64,000 nt of DNA from Victivallales bacterium (GCA_017617415.1 JAFZWH010000063.1:23278-87277); one strand, 5' to 3'; positions 50,223 through 59,227 are shown, counted from the first letter of the stretch. Numbers and translations are program-made. Notes: generated from the letters alone by a model not told the origin.

Positions 50223-52757
50223 TTGCGCAAGCATTCCACCATTTCTATCACATTGCTTTTGCTGATGTTGGTCAGCGGAGCACTGTGGGGCAAGGGGATT
50301 CCCCTGCGGGTGCCGTGGCTGCCAGATCCGCAGAACACCGGTCCCACTGCGCGCGCGCGTTTGGCGGTGCTTGCAGAGTTCCGCCGTCGTTTCCCGGAGG
50401 TAGAGCTGGAGGCCTTCAGCGGCATTTCCATTCCAGGCATGGAATCCGAATCGCGCCTGATGCTGGCGATCGCCGGTGGCATGGCGCCCGATGTCTTTTC
50501 GGTGAATCTCCGGATGAGCGACACCTACATCCAGCAGGGATTTCTGTGGCCGCTGGACGAGTTTGTCGAGGCGGACTATCCCGGCGGTCGCGAGGAGTAT
50601 CTGTCGATGGCGCCCAAGGCGTTGTGGCCCGTGCTGGAGCGCGAGGGACCGTCGGTGGCGCATTTTGCGGCGGGGAAGCACCTGTGGTATCGCAGCGGCC
50701 CCGCGCTCACGCGCGTCTTCGCGTGGCGCAAGGACCTCTTTCAGAATGCGGGGTTGGAGCCTGACCGGCCTCCGCAGGACTGGCAGGATCTATACAACTA
50801 TGCGCGTCGCTTGACCTCGCCAGCCGACCACGTCTATGGCATCACCATCCACTCCGGAAATCTCGGTGCCTGGGACTTCATGGCCTTTATGGCGGGCGCC
50901 GGCGGCTCCGCCGTCGCACAGGACCCCGATGGGCGATGGCATGCCGCGTATGACACCCGCGAGTGCGCCGAGGCGCTGGATTTCTTCATCCGTCTGACCA
51001 CCGAGCCGTGGCGGGACGGGAATGGTCAGCAGCAGCGTGGCTACACCACGCTTTCCGCCGCCAGCGAGAGCGCGGGCGAGATGATGGCAGAGACCGCAAT
51101 GGAGTTCCGTTACCTGGACGAAGAGACCATGGGCGGCTGGCTGGATCCGGCGACCATCGGCATCGCGCCGATTCCGCCACGAGTGAAAGGCACTTCCTCG
51201 CGGCCGGAGATTAACTCCATGCTGGCGGGCATCTTCTCCGGTATCCAGGACCGCCGCAACCGTGCCGGAGAACTCGTAAAGGCCGAAGACATCCGCCGCA
51301 TGGCATGGGAGTATATCCGCTTCATGGAATCGGATGATGCGCATCAGATTACGGCGGATGTTTTGGTGTCGGCGGGTTCCGGCGCGGCGATGTCTCCGCA
51401 GTGGATGCGGAAATTCGGCTATCCGGAATACCTTCGGCGCTTCCCGCTGGAGTTTGAGCGTGTGTATAACGAATCCATCGAGCAGGGCGTTCCAGAACCC
51501 TATGGACGTAACTGCCAGATGATCTACTACGCATTGGGCGAACCGGTGGACGCGGCGTCCCAACTGGCGCGCGTGGGCCGTCTTCCGGTTGATGATGAAG
51601 AACGAATCAACTTATTGCAGAAGATGATGCATGAGTCTGCCGTTCGCACGACCGTGCAGATGCTCTCGAATATACCGCCGGAGGAGCAGGCTCGCCGCAA
51701 CCATGTCGCGGTCATCGTGGCGATTGTCATTTTGGCGCTTCTTTGTCTGGCACTTTGGCTGGTGTGGCGTATCATGGCGCCGAAGGGGGATGGCGGTCTT
51801 GCCAGCCGCAGCCATTCGCCGCAACGAATGTGGCTGGCGTGGGCGATCATGCTTCCGGCATTGGTGAGCATCCTCCTGTGGGTCTATGTGCCGATGGTCT
51901 CCGGCTCGCAGATTCTCTTCCAGGACTACCATTTTGTCGGCGGGTCATCGTGGGTGGGGCTTCAGAACCTCTCCGGGGTGTTGTATGACGTAACCTGGTG
52001 GAAGGCGGTCTTCAACACGCTTCGGTATATGGTGCTGATCTTGGGTCTGGGCTTCTTCACGCCGATTGTCCTGGCGATTATGTTGCAGGAGGTCTCCTGC
52101 GGCAAACTCCTTTATCGCACACTCTTCTATCTTCCGGGCGTGATGAGCGGTCTCTGTGTAATCTACATGTGGCGGCTCTTCTACGGTGGCGGTCCCACCG
52201 GCATTCTCAACCAGGTCGTGCAGGGGGCGTACAATTTGGCGAATGCGGTGGCGGTTCCGGTGGCCGGATGGTTCGGTTCGTCCTTCCAGGGCTTCATTTT
52301 CACGCCGATCGACTGGCTGGCGGACTCCCGCTGGGCGATGGTGGCGTGCGTGATTCCTTCCGTCTGGGCGTCGGCCGGTCCGGGTTGCCTGATTTATCTG
52401 GCCGCCCTCAAAAGCGTGCCGGACGAGTGCTATCAAGCCGCTTCCATCGACGGTGCGAACTTCTTCCAGAAGTTGCGCTATCTGACCTTCCCCTACCTCA
52501 AGAGCCTCATCATTTTGAACTTCGTTGGGGCCTTCATCAGCGCCGCGCAGAGTGGTGGAACCATCCTGATTCTGACCTTCGGCCGCGCCAACACCGAGGT
52601 CGCCGAACTGCACATCTTCAAGGAGGCCTACACCAACCTCCGCTTCGGCTCCGCCATCGCGATGGCGTGGCTTCTCGGAATGTTCACGCTCTTCTTCACC
52701 CTCTACAACCTCAAGCGGCTTTCGCGAATGGAGTTCAAGACCACCGGGGGAGAATGA
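50223..52757 (+). CDS. fused solute-binding protein and ABC permease (MalE-MalF-like)
   Basis: About 844 residues. A signal-like N-terminus (RKHSTISITLLLLMLVSGALWG) leads into a family 1 extracellular solute-binding domain (about 30-480, with FRRRFPEVELEAFSG, GMAPDVFSVN, FAWRKDLFQNAGLEPDRPP). A membrane helix (about 493-518) and a MalF-type permease with the EAA loop (YQAASIDGANFFQKLRYLTFP, about 736-756) follow. It imports a carbohydrate or related solute with the permease at 53829. Binding protein fused to permease is rare for sugar importers. The start is ambiguous: TTG 50223 or TTG 50208. No ATPase gene is in the window. Confidence 0.85.
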   Translation: MRKHSTISITLLLLMLVSGALWGKGIPLRVPWLPDPQNTGPTARARLAVLAEFRRRFPEVELEAFSGISIPGMESESRLMLAIAGGMAPDVFSVNLRMSDTYIQQGFLWPLDEFVEADYPGGREEYLSMAPKALWPVLEREGPSVAHFAAGKHLWYRSGPALTRVFAWRKDLFQNAGLEPDRPPQDWQDLYNYARRLTSPADHVYGITIHSGNLGAWDFMAFMAGAGGSAVAQDPDGRWHAAYDTRECAEALDFFIRLTTEPWRDGNGQQQRGYTTLSAASESAGEMMAETAMEFRYLDEETMGGWLDPATIGIAPIPPRVKGTSSRPEINSMLAGIFSGIQDRRNRAGELVKAEDIRRMAWEYIRFMESDDAHQITADVLVSAGSGAAMSPQWMRKFGYPEYLRRFPLEFERVYNESIEQGVPEPYGRNCQMIYYALGEPVDAASQLARVGRLPVDDEERINLLQKMMHESAVRTTVQMLSNIPPEEQARRNHVAVIVAIVILALLCLALWLVWRIMAPKGDGGLASRSHSPQRMWLAWAIMLPALVSILLWVYVPMVSGSQILFQDYHFVGGSSWVGLQNLSGVLYDVTWWKAVFNTLRYMVLILGLGFFTPIVLAIMLQEVSCGKLLYRTLFYLPGVMSGLCVIYMWRLFYGGGPTGILNQVVQGAYNLANAVAVPVAGWFGSSFQGFIFTPIDWLADSRWAMVACVIPSVWASAGPGCLIYLAALKSVPDECYQAASIDGANFFQKLRYLTFPYLKSLIILNFVGAFISAAQSGGTILILTFGRANTEVAELHIFKEAYTNLRFGSAIAMAWLLGMFTLFFTLYNLKRLSRMEFKTTGGE

Positions 52758-52887
52758 CTGGCGCGATTTGAAAAATGGCAATTCATTAGAACCATAAATC
52801 GTAAAATAAAAATTAGTGATTATATTAAGAATTATTCGCTAAAAATTGGCGAATGAAATCTTGATAAAACATCCAAGGAGGAAATGT

Positions 52888-53829
52888 ATGAAAAATGAAA
52901 TCGTTCTTTTTGAATCCAGCGACCATGCCGTGAAACTGGAGGTGACACTCAATCAGGAGACCGTGTGGCTGACACAGGCGCAGATGGCGGAACTTTTCGA
53001 CACGGCGCGTTCCTCAATCGCCTACCATATCGGGAACATCTTCAAGGAAAACGAGGTGCCCCAAGATACTTCTGTCGAAATTTTCGACAAAAGTGCCAAT
53101 GTAGCCTCCCGTCCTGCCCAGTACTACAACCTTGACGTCATCATTTCCGTTGGCTATCGGGTGAAATCCCAGCGAGGCGTGGAGTTTCGGCGTTGGGCGA
53201 ACTCGGTCCTGAAGGAATATCTTCTCCGGGGAGTTGTCGTCAATCGACGGCGTCTAGGTCAACTGGGGATGATGCTGAAACTGATGCGCCGTGCCGAAAC
53301 CGAGTTGGACGCGCATCAGGTGCTCTCGGTTGTTCAGCGCTATCATCAGGCGTTGGACTTGCTGGACGACTATGACCACCAGGTGCTGCGTCACCCCCAG
53401 GGGCATCCTGCCATCTACCGCCTCACCTACGAGGAGTGCCGCCGGCTCATCGATTCCATGCGCTTTGGCAAGGACTCCGAGTTGTTCGGCAACGAGAAGG
53501 ACGAATCCTTCCGCGGCTCCATCGGCAACATCTACCAGAGTTTCGGTGGTCAGGATGTCTATCCCACATTGGAGGAGAAAGCCGCGCATCTGCTGTATTT
53601 CGTGGTGAAGAACCACAGTTTTTCCGATGGCAACAAGCGCATCGCTGCCGCTGTGTTTTTGCATTTCCTCGACAGGAATCGTGCGCTCTATACGGATGAG
53701 GGCGAGAAACGACTGGATGACCGCACGCTGGTCGCGCTGATTATCATGGTCGCCGAGTCGCGTCCGGAAGAGAAGGAACTGATGATCAGCGTAATCCTGA
53801 ATTGTCTTTCAAACGACTTTGACGCATAA
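52888..53829 (+). CDS. RhuM-Fic fusion protein (virulence RhuM family / Fic-DOC)
   Basis: 313 residues. The N-terminal RhuM domain (about 10-175) shows the common ETVWLTQAQMAELFDTARSSI and GVEFRRWANSVLKEYL. The C-terminal Fic domain contains the intact motif HSFSDGNKR (243-251, HxFx[D/E]GNxxR type), so it should be able to AMPylate or otherwise modify a target. Such fusions often act as toxins or phage-associated factors. The gene has its own AAGGAGG (52875-52881) and its stop overlaps the permease start (TAATG). It therefore sits inside the ABC importer operon and is translationally coupled to it. Confidence 0.88.
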   Translation: MKNEIVLFESSDHAVKLEVTLNQETVWLTQAQMAELFDTARSSIAYHIGNIFKENEVPQDTSVEIFDKSANVASRPAQYYNLDVIISVGYRVKSQRGVEFRRWANSVLKEYLLRGVVVNRRRLGQLGMMLKLMRRAETELDAHQVLSVVQRYHQALDLLDDYDHQVLRHPQGHPAIYRLTYEECRRLIDSMRFGKDSELFGNEKDESFRGSIGNIYQSFGGQDVYPTLEEKAAHLLYFVVKNHSFSDGNKRIAAAVFLHFLDRNRALYTDEGEKRLDDRTLVALIIMVAESRPEEKELMISVILNCLSNDFDA

Positions 53830-56189
53830 TGCCTTTGCTCTCTCCCATCGAACGCCGTAGCTGGAAAGCCCGGCTGCTGGACATCGCCATCCACGCGTTG
53901 CTCATTTTGGGCAGCGCGACGATGGTCTATCCGCTGCTGCTGATGCTCTCCGGCTCGGTCAAAAGCAACACCGACTTCACGGACTTCCGCGTGGTTCCGC
54001 AGTATTGGCGTTCCGATGTGGAGCTGTATCGGAAATTCCTGACCACCAGGTACAACAACTACATCAGCCAAGCGACGCAGAACTTCAAGACCCCGCAATA
54101 TACGGTCGAGACGCTGATGCCGCCGCCAGACACTCCCGCCGCCCGCAAACGCGCCGAGGGGCTGGCGGAGTTCTTCCGTCAGGAACACGCGTTACGCCCC
54201 CACTACTGGCATGTGATTGCGATGGCGTGGGAGTCTGGCGTGGAGACCAACGGCACCCGCGATTTCCGCAGCTGGCTCCAGGAACGCCCCGAGTTTCAGG
54301 GCAAAAACCGCGCCGAGACGCTGGCGAACATGAACCGCCTCTGCGGCACGGAATACATGCGGTGGGGCGACGTCAATGCGCCGACCGAGTATCTCCAGTG
54401 GCACCGCGCCGTCACCGATTACTCCCATCCGTACGCGCAGTTCCAGGAGCGTTACAAGCAACGTCCCGATGCCCCTGAATTGCTGACGCTTTGGCCAGAC
54501 CCCGAGGGGATGTTCGTGGAGGATATGCGCGAACGGCTGGGTTCATCGCTTGAAGTCATCAACGAACGACTTGGAACGCAATTCAACTCCTGGACGGCAA
54601 TCACCCTCCCGGAGAATTCCCCCGAGGAATTTCCCGGCTGGGCGGAACAGTGGGAGTATTTCATCCGGCTGCAACTCAATCCGGATTTCGTGTATGTGGA
54701 TGCATCTGCCGCCACGCCCGCCTGGCAGAAGTTCCTGCAAGAGAAGTATTTAAGCATCCAGGAATTAAATGCTATCTATTATTCTAATTATCAAGCATTT
54801 AGCGAGTTATCATCTCCGGTCCGGCTGCCGGTGGTGGGCACGGTGGCGAACGCGGACTTCCGCGCCTTCCTGGAACTCTTCGAGGAAGAGGGCGGCTGTC
54901 CCCGCACGGCGTTGCATGTGGAGACGCTCTCCATTGACTACCGCAAGTGGTTGCGTCAGAAGTACGCCGGTGATTTTGCCGCCTGGTGCGTCGCCGAGGG
55001 CGAGGCGCTGAGAGACTTTTCGGAAGTGTCGCTGGAGTCACGGCCATTGGGCGAGGACAACCTCGCCGCGACGCGGGATTGGCGGGAGTTCGTGATGACG
55101 CTTCCGGCGGAGGAGGTCGGTCTTCAGCCCGCCGCAAGTATCCCCTACCAAGATTATTTGGCGGAGCGCTATCACGGTGACTGGACGGCCCTGAGCGCGG
55201 CGTACGGCTGTGAAGTCGCCAGCGCGGCGCAGGCGCCCTCCTTTAGCCATTACCCAGCGGACATGTCGAAATACCCCGATGCCGCGCGTGAGGACTATCG
55301 TGCGGCGCTTGCCTCCGGCGTCTTCCGGCAGTATCTCCTGCTGGAGCATCCTGCGGAACAGCGTGGCGCCTGGCAGGAGTTCCTCCGCCGGAAATACGGT
55401 TCGGTCGAGAAACTCAACGCCGCCTGGCACTTGGTGCCGACAGGTTTCGACGAGGTGGCGACGCCGATGGCGGAATACGAGTGGCGACTTCTGCAACAGA
55501 ACCGCCGCTATCTCATCCGAGAGTACCTGGTGCGCAACTACCGGATGGTCTTCGACACGCTGTTCGTGAATGGCCATGCGGCCTTCAACACCGTATTGTA
55601 CTGTTTGTTGGCGGTGCTGGCGGCATTGCTGGTCAATCCCCTGTGCGCCTACGCGCTCTCGCGTTTCCGCATCCCCTTCGCGGGGCGCATCATGATGTTC
55701 CTGCTGCTGCCGATGGCCTTCCCCGCGATGGTGCTGGGCATCCCGCAGTTCCTGATGATCAAGCGCCTTGGACTCCTCAACACCTTCGCCGCGCTGATTC
55801 TGCCTGGCATGGCCAGCGGATACTCCATCTTCCTGCTCAAGGGCTTCTTCGACGCGCTTCCACGCGAACTCTTCGAGGCCGCCGAACTCGACGGCGCAAG
55901 CGAATGGACCATCTTCTGGCACATCGCGATGAGCCTCTCCAAGCCCATCCTCTCCGTCATCGCCCTCGGGGCATTCACCGCCGCATACGCGGACTTCATG
56001 CTCGCCTTCCTGCTCTGCCAGAAGGAGTCGATGTGGACGATGATGGTCTATCTCTATCAACTCCAGCAGCGCGCCTCCAGCGCCGTGGGCTTCGCCGCGC
56101 TGGTGGTCGCCGCCATTCCCACGCTGCTGGTCTTCATCTTCTGCCAGAAGATCATCCTGCGCGGCATTGTCGTCCCCACCGAAAAGTGA
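53829..56189 (+). CDS. ABC permease (MalG-like) with large extracytoplasmic insertion
   Basis: 786 residues, against about 280 for a normal MalG. A first helix (about 18-40) and VYPLLLMLSGSVKSNTDF match the N-terminus of MalG-type permeases. Residues about 60-570 form a soluble insertion, and the remaining helices and the EAA loop (AAELDGASEWTIFWHIAMS, about 683) follow. The insertion has at least five copies of a helical motif such as FLQEKYLSIQELN, YLAERYHGDWTALS and FLRRKYGSVEKLNAAW, similar to a segment of GH42 beta-galactosidases. It may capture or present substrate outside the membrane. It overlaps the Fic gene stop by 1 nt. Confidence 0.82.
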   Translation: MPLLSPIERRSWKARLLDIAIHALLILGSATMVYPLLLMLSGSVKSNTDFTDFRVVPQYWRSDVELYRKFLTTRYNNYISQATQNFKTPQYTVETLMPPPDTPAARKRAEGLAEFFRQEHALRPHYWHVIAMAWESGVETNGTRDFRSWLQERPEFQGKNRAETLANMNRLCGTEYMRWGDVNAPTEYLQWHRAVTDYSHPYAQFQERYKQRPDAPELLTLWPDPEGMFVEDMRERLGSSLEVINERLGTQFNSWTAITLPENSPEEFPGWAEQWEYFIRLQLNPDFVYVDASAATPAWQKFLQEKYLSIQELNAIYYSNYQAFSELSSPVRLPVVGTVANADFRAFLELFEEEGGCPRTALHVETLSIDYRKWLRQKYAGDFAAWCVAEGEALRDFSEVSLESRPLGEDNLAATRDWREFVMTLPAEEVGLQPAASIPYQDYLAERYHGDWTALSAAYGCEVASAAQAPSFSHYPADMSKYPDAAREDYRAALASGVFRQYLLLEHPAEQRGAWQEFLRRKYGSVEKLNAAWHLVPTGFDEVATPMAEYEWRLLQQNRRYLIREYLVRNYRMVFDTLFVNGHAAFNTVLYCLLAVLAALLVNPLCAYALSRFRIPFAGRIMMFLLLPMAFPAMVLGIPQFLMIKRLGLLNTFAALILPGMASGYSIFLLKGFFDALPRELFEAAELDGASEWTIFWHIAMSLSKPILSVIALGAFTAAYADFMLAFLLCQKESMWTMMVYLYQLQQRASSAVGFAALVVAAIPTLLVFIFCQKIILRGIVVPTEK

Positions 56190-56304
56190 TGCCAGGCGGA
56201 GTTTGACGAGAGTCCGCAAAGGGCTTTCGGTTCCGGCAAAAAAGGAAACTCTACAGTCAACTTGCCATTGTGGGAGTCCGACAGCCGAAGGTGGTCGGAT
56301 GGTG

Positions 56305-56579
56305 TTTCCCGCGAAACACGCGAAATGACGCGAAAAAAGACCTACATCAGCCTGCCTGCCACCTGCGGATGTCTGTCCGCACGGCCGTCCGTCCGGCCGT
56401 CGTCTGGAAAGCCATGCTTTCCGCCGACGCCCTTCCGCACGGCCTTGCGCGTCACTTCGTTTCGCGCAGGTGCCAGGCTGACCGGACGGTCTTGTCCATC
56501 TCGGTGAAGCCGCCGGCCGCGCAGCGGCCGGCGGCTTCACCGAGATGGATTTCGTGTGTTTCGCGTGTTTCGCGGGAAA
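56305..56579. repeat. 275-bp nested palindromic element
   Basis: The outer arms, 56305-56325 and 56559-56579 (beginning TTTCCCGCGAAACACG), are perfect 21-bp inverted repeats. The inner arms, 56495-56520 and 56524-56549, are a perfect 26-bp inverted repeat with a 3-nt loop. A further pair (GCCTGCCACCTGCG near 56355 and CGCAGGTGCCAGGC near 56466) differs at one position. The element lies in the 566-bp gap after the ABC operon. There is no gene inside; it looks like a miniature or REP-type mobile palindrome and may also stop transcription. Confidence 0.8.
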
Positions 56580-56755
56580 TGGCTTTAGGCAAGTCAACGG
56601 AATAATTCCCCCAAAACTGCCAAATCTGATGAATGTTTTTGTCATTTGATGGTCAAGCGGTCAATCTTTTGCTATATTATGAATGGTTTTTCTTAATAAA
56701 GAATGATTACAACTCCCTGAAAGACAAAACGAATAACCCCTAAAATTTGACGACC

Positions 56756-56986
56756 ATGGAAAAGAAAGAAATCTTCGCAGACGGCATCGGGCAGATTCAT
56801 TTCGCAGGCGGAATGGTTCGCTTTGACCTCGTGACTCTCCAACCCGCAGAAGAGGGCAAGGCCCCCACTCCCGAATCCCACACCCGTCTCATCATGCCGC
56901 CCCAGGGCTTCCTCGCTGCCTTCAACTCCATGCAGCAGCTCATCGACAAACTGGTCGAGGCTGGCGTGCTCAAGAAGAATAATTAG
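56756..56986 (+). CDS. 76-residue protein upstream of the heptosyltransferase
   Basis: 76 residues beginning MEKKEIFADGIGQIHFAGG, with MVRFDLVTLQP and a C-terminal helix (NSMQQLIDKLVEAGVLKK). No signal peptide or membrane segment. I do not recognise a named family; the gene lies 36 nt before the heptosyltransferase in the same direction, which makes an accessory role in adhesin glycosylation or export likely by linkage. The ATG at 56756 is preferred to a TTG three codons upstream. The stop codon lies inside a TTAGCAA heptamer repeat. Confidence 0.7.
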   Translation: MEKKEIFADGIGQIHFAGGMVRFDLVTLQPAEEGKAPTPESHTRLIMPPQGFLAAFNSMQQLIDKLVEAGVLKKNN

Positions 56987-57005
56987 CAATTAGCAATTAG
57001 GTTAG
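56983..57005. repeat. TTAGCAA heptamer repeat containing a stop codon
   Basis: Two TTAGCAA units followed by TTAGGTTAG. The TAG of the first unit is the stop of the 76-residue gene. It is the reverse complement of the unit at 50201. Confidence 0.85.
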
Positions 57006-57022
57006 AAAAAGCGGTCGGAACC

Positions 57023-58396
57023 ATGCCTGATTTCACCCTGAATCCAGATTTCGGCGCGAATGCCGGAAACTACACGCTGAACGTGACGCCAGCGGCGGCG
57101 CCTCCTGCGCCCAATGCGCCATCCGTCGCTAGCCAACCCGCCAAATCCACGGGCGACCCGGATTTGGCGCCGGGGCAGAAGCGTCCGGAGGGCACCCAGA
57201 AGTCAATTTATGGAGAAATACCACAAATTCCTGTGTTGGACGCAGTTGATGGTATTAAATTTGACTTCAATCACGGCATTCGGATTCTCTTCCCCCGCAA
57301 CGACAAGACCTACCATGTCACCTTCATGGACATCGACACGGGGGTCATCCTCTACAGCAACGACACCCAGCCCGGGGCCTTCATCACCTCCGTCAAGAAG
57401 TTCTACATCAAGTTCCGTCTTATCATCCACGAGAAGGGCAACGACAAGCCGATCTTCCAGCATGACATGGACTTGAAGGACCAGGAGGTGATGGTGCAGC
57501 TGCCCGTGGGTACCATCGGCGACTCCATCGGCTGGTTCTCCTACGTCGAACGCTTCCAGAAAAAGCACCATTGCAAGCTCATCTGCGTGATGACGCCCTG
57601 GATCGCCACGCTGGTCAAGGACCAATACCCCGACATCACCTTCATCGCTCCCGAGGACACCGTCAAATACCGCCCCTACGCCTCCTACTACATGGGACTC
57701 TTCTTCCGGGGAGACGTGGACAACCAGCCCATCGACTTCCGCTACATCGGTCTCCATCGCACGGCGGGATACATCCTCGGTCTGGACGGCACGGACCTGG
57801 ACGACCTGCCGCCGCGCTTCAACCTCTCCGCCCCGCGGCAAATCCAGGAGAAGTACGTCTGCATCGCTGCGCAGTCTTCCAGCCAGGCGAAGTACTGGAA
57901 CAACCCCTTCGGCTGGCTGACGGTGGTCAAGTTCCTGAAGGACAACGGCTACCGCGTGCTGTGCATTGACAAGGAGAAGGTCCACGGCATCGGCCTGCAC
58001 TGGAACTACATCCCCTACGGGGCCGAGGACTTCACGGGCGACATTCCCCTCCAGGAGCGCGTGAACCTCATCAAGGACGCGGATTTCTTCATCGGACTCT
58101 CCAGCGGCCTCTCGTGGGTGGCGTGGGGCTGCCAGGTGCCCGTCGTGATGATTTCGGGCTTCACGCATCCCACCAACGAGTTCCACACGCCCTATCGCAT
58201 CATCAACTATCACACCTGCCATTCCTGCTGGAATGACATGCGCGAGAACTTCGACCACTTCGACTTCCTCTGGTGCCCGCGCCACAAGGGCGACGACCGC
58301 CAGTTCGAGTGCACACGACTCATCTCCCCCGAGCAGGTCATCGCCACCATCAAGAAGATTCCGACCTTCCGCCCAGCGGAAGGAATTAGGAATTAG
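57023..58396 (+). CDS. autotransporter strand-loop-strand O-heptosyltransferase (Aah/TibC family)
   Basis: 457 residues. The core (about 85-450) is the GT9-like Aah/TibC fold, with VDGIKFDFNHGIRILFP, LPVGTIGDSIGWFSYVE, WNNPFGWLTVVKFL and GLSSGLSWVAWG. Four cysteines near the end (C399, C402, C418, C430 in CHSCW...WCPRHKGDDRQFECT) correspond to the iron-binding set of TibC. The enzyme attaches heptose to serines of AIDA-type repeats in the cytoplasm before export. The N-terminal ~80 residues are Pro/Ala-rich and additional. The likely acceptor is the AIDA-repeat protein at 59228. The last residues (GIRN) are encoded by the AGGAATT repeat. Confidence 0.9.
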   Translation: MPDFTLNPDFGANAGNYTLNVTPAAAPPAPNAPSVASQPAKSTGDPDLAPGQKRPEGTQKSIYGEIPQIPVLDAVDGIKFDFNHGIRILFPRNDKTYHVTFMDIDTGVILYSNDTQPGAFITSVKKFYIKFRLIIHEKGNDKPIFQHDMDLKDQEVMVQLPVGTIGDSIGWFSYVERFQKKHHCKLICVMTPWIATLVKDQYPDITFIAPEDTVKYRPYASYYMGLFFRGDVDNQPIDFRYIGLHRTAGYILGLDGTDLDDLPPRFNLSAPRQIQEKYVCIAAQSSSQAKYWNNPFGWLTVVKFLKDNGYRVLCIDKEKVHGIGLHWNYIPYGAEDFTGDIPLQERVNLIKDADFFIGLSSGLSWVAWGCQVPVVMISGFTHPTNEFHTPYRIINYHTCHSCWNDMRENFDHFDFLWCPRHKGDDRQFECTRLISPEQVIATIKKIPTFRPAEGIRN

Positions 58397-58403
58397 GAAT
58401 TAG
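58381..58403. repeat. AGGAATT heptamer repeat containing a stop codon
   Basis: Three AGGAATT units plus AG. The TAG at 58394-58396 is the stop of the heptosyltransferase, so the repeat encodes the last residues and the stop. Confidence 0.9.
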
Positions 58404-58454
58404 AGGCGTTTCCCTTGGGGTGGCCGCAAAAAAACAAAGTTCCGCCAGCAGGCC

Positions 58455-58505
58455 CCTGGTTCTCGCTCGCGCTGCGAGCGAGACAACACTCTTTGCGAAA
58501 CCAGG
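58455..58505. terminator. hairpin after the heptosyltransferase gene
   Basis: CTCGCTCGC (58462-58470) pairs with GCGAGCGAG (58474-58482), and an outer CCTGGTT/AACCAGG pair encloses it. The GTTCTCGCTCGC core is shared with 4526 and, in part, with 31560. No T run follows. Confidence 0.55.
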
Positions 58506-58522
58506 TGAATTAAAAAACAACC

Positions 58523-58813
58523 ATGAGCCAGCTTGACCGACTCCAACAGCTGAAAGCGGAAATCTACCGGATCGCCCGAAGGCACAACGCCGAAAAGGTG
58601 TATGTCTTCGGCTCCTGCGCCCGCCGGGAGGAGACGCCCGACAGCGACGTGGATTTGCTGGTCGAATTCAATCAGGCGGCCACGCTTTTCGATCAGGTGG
58701 AAATCCAGGACGCGATGCATTCCCTGCTGAATTGCAAAGTGGATGTGGTTTCCAAACGCGGACTGCATCCATATATCCGGCGCAGGGTTTTAGCGGAGGC
58801 GGTGGAGCTATGA
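58523..58813 (+). CDS. MntA-like nucleotidyltransferase antitoxin
   Basis: 96 residues of the MNT family with an intact GSx10DxD motif ([15 protein letters not shown]). Expected to AMPylate the neighbouring HepT toxin on the Tyr of Rx4HxY, as shown for the Shewanella oneidensis pair. It is closely similar to the MntA at 16761. Its stop overlaps the HepT start (ATGA). It lies between the heptosyltransferase and its likely substrate gene. Confidence 0.85.
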   Translation: MSQLDRLQQLKAEIYRIARRHNAEKVYVFGSCARREETPDSDVDLLVEFNQAATLFDQVEIQDAMHSLLNCKVDVVSKRGLHPYIRRRVLAEAVEL

Positions 58814-59172
58814 ATCATCCCGACATCGGCGTCTTTCTTTTGCACATTGCAGACTCCTGCGAAAAGATTCAGCGATATCTGCAAAACATGGAGCAGACTG
58901 CCTTTTTCAAGAATGAGATGGTTCAGGACGCCGTGGTGCGCAATTTTGAAGTCATTGGCGAAGCGGCGAAGCATGTTCCTGCTGAATACCGCAGTCAGCA
59001 CCCCGAAATCAACTGGCGCGGAATGGCCGGTCTTCGGGATATTCTGATTCACCAGTATTTTGGAATCGACATGGTAAGTGTCTGGAACATCTCGAAGACC
59101 GCGCTGCCAGAAAACCTGGAACAAATCAAGTCATTGCCTGAGTATCTCGCCGCCCGGGACGCTCTCGCCTGA
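58810..59172 (+). CDS. HepT-like HEPN toxin
   Basis: 120 residues of the DUF86/HepT family. The active-site motif Rx4HxY is intact in [10 protein letters not shown], and [13 protein letters not shown] and [10 protein letters not shown] are family signatures. HEPN toxins cleave RNA, and MntA silences them by AMPylation. The start is the ATG that overlaps the mntA stop. It is a complete counterpart to the frameshifted HepT at 16419, from which it differs considerably outside the motifs. Confidence 0.88.
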   Translation: MNHPDIGVFLLHIADSCEKIQRYLQNMEQTAFFKNEMVQDAVVRNFEVIGEAAKHVPAEYRSQHPEINWRGMAGLRDILIHQYFGIDMVSVWNISKTALPENLEQIKSLPEYLAARDALA

Positions 59173-59227
59173 CATTCAACCCCTTTCAAAACCTGACTTT
59201 CATTCGAATACCAAGGAGAAACGCGCA

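Noticed and set aside
55038..56645. 535-codon reverse frame covering the palindrome and part of the permease
   Set aside because: It runs through the permease coding region and through an inverted repeat; no domain is visible.
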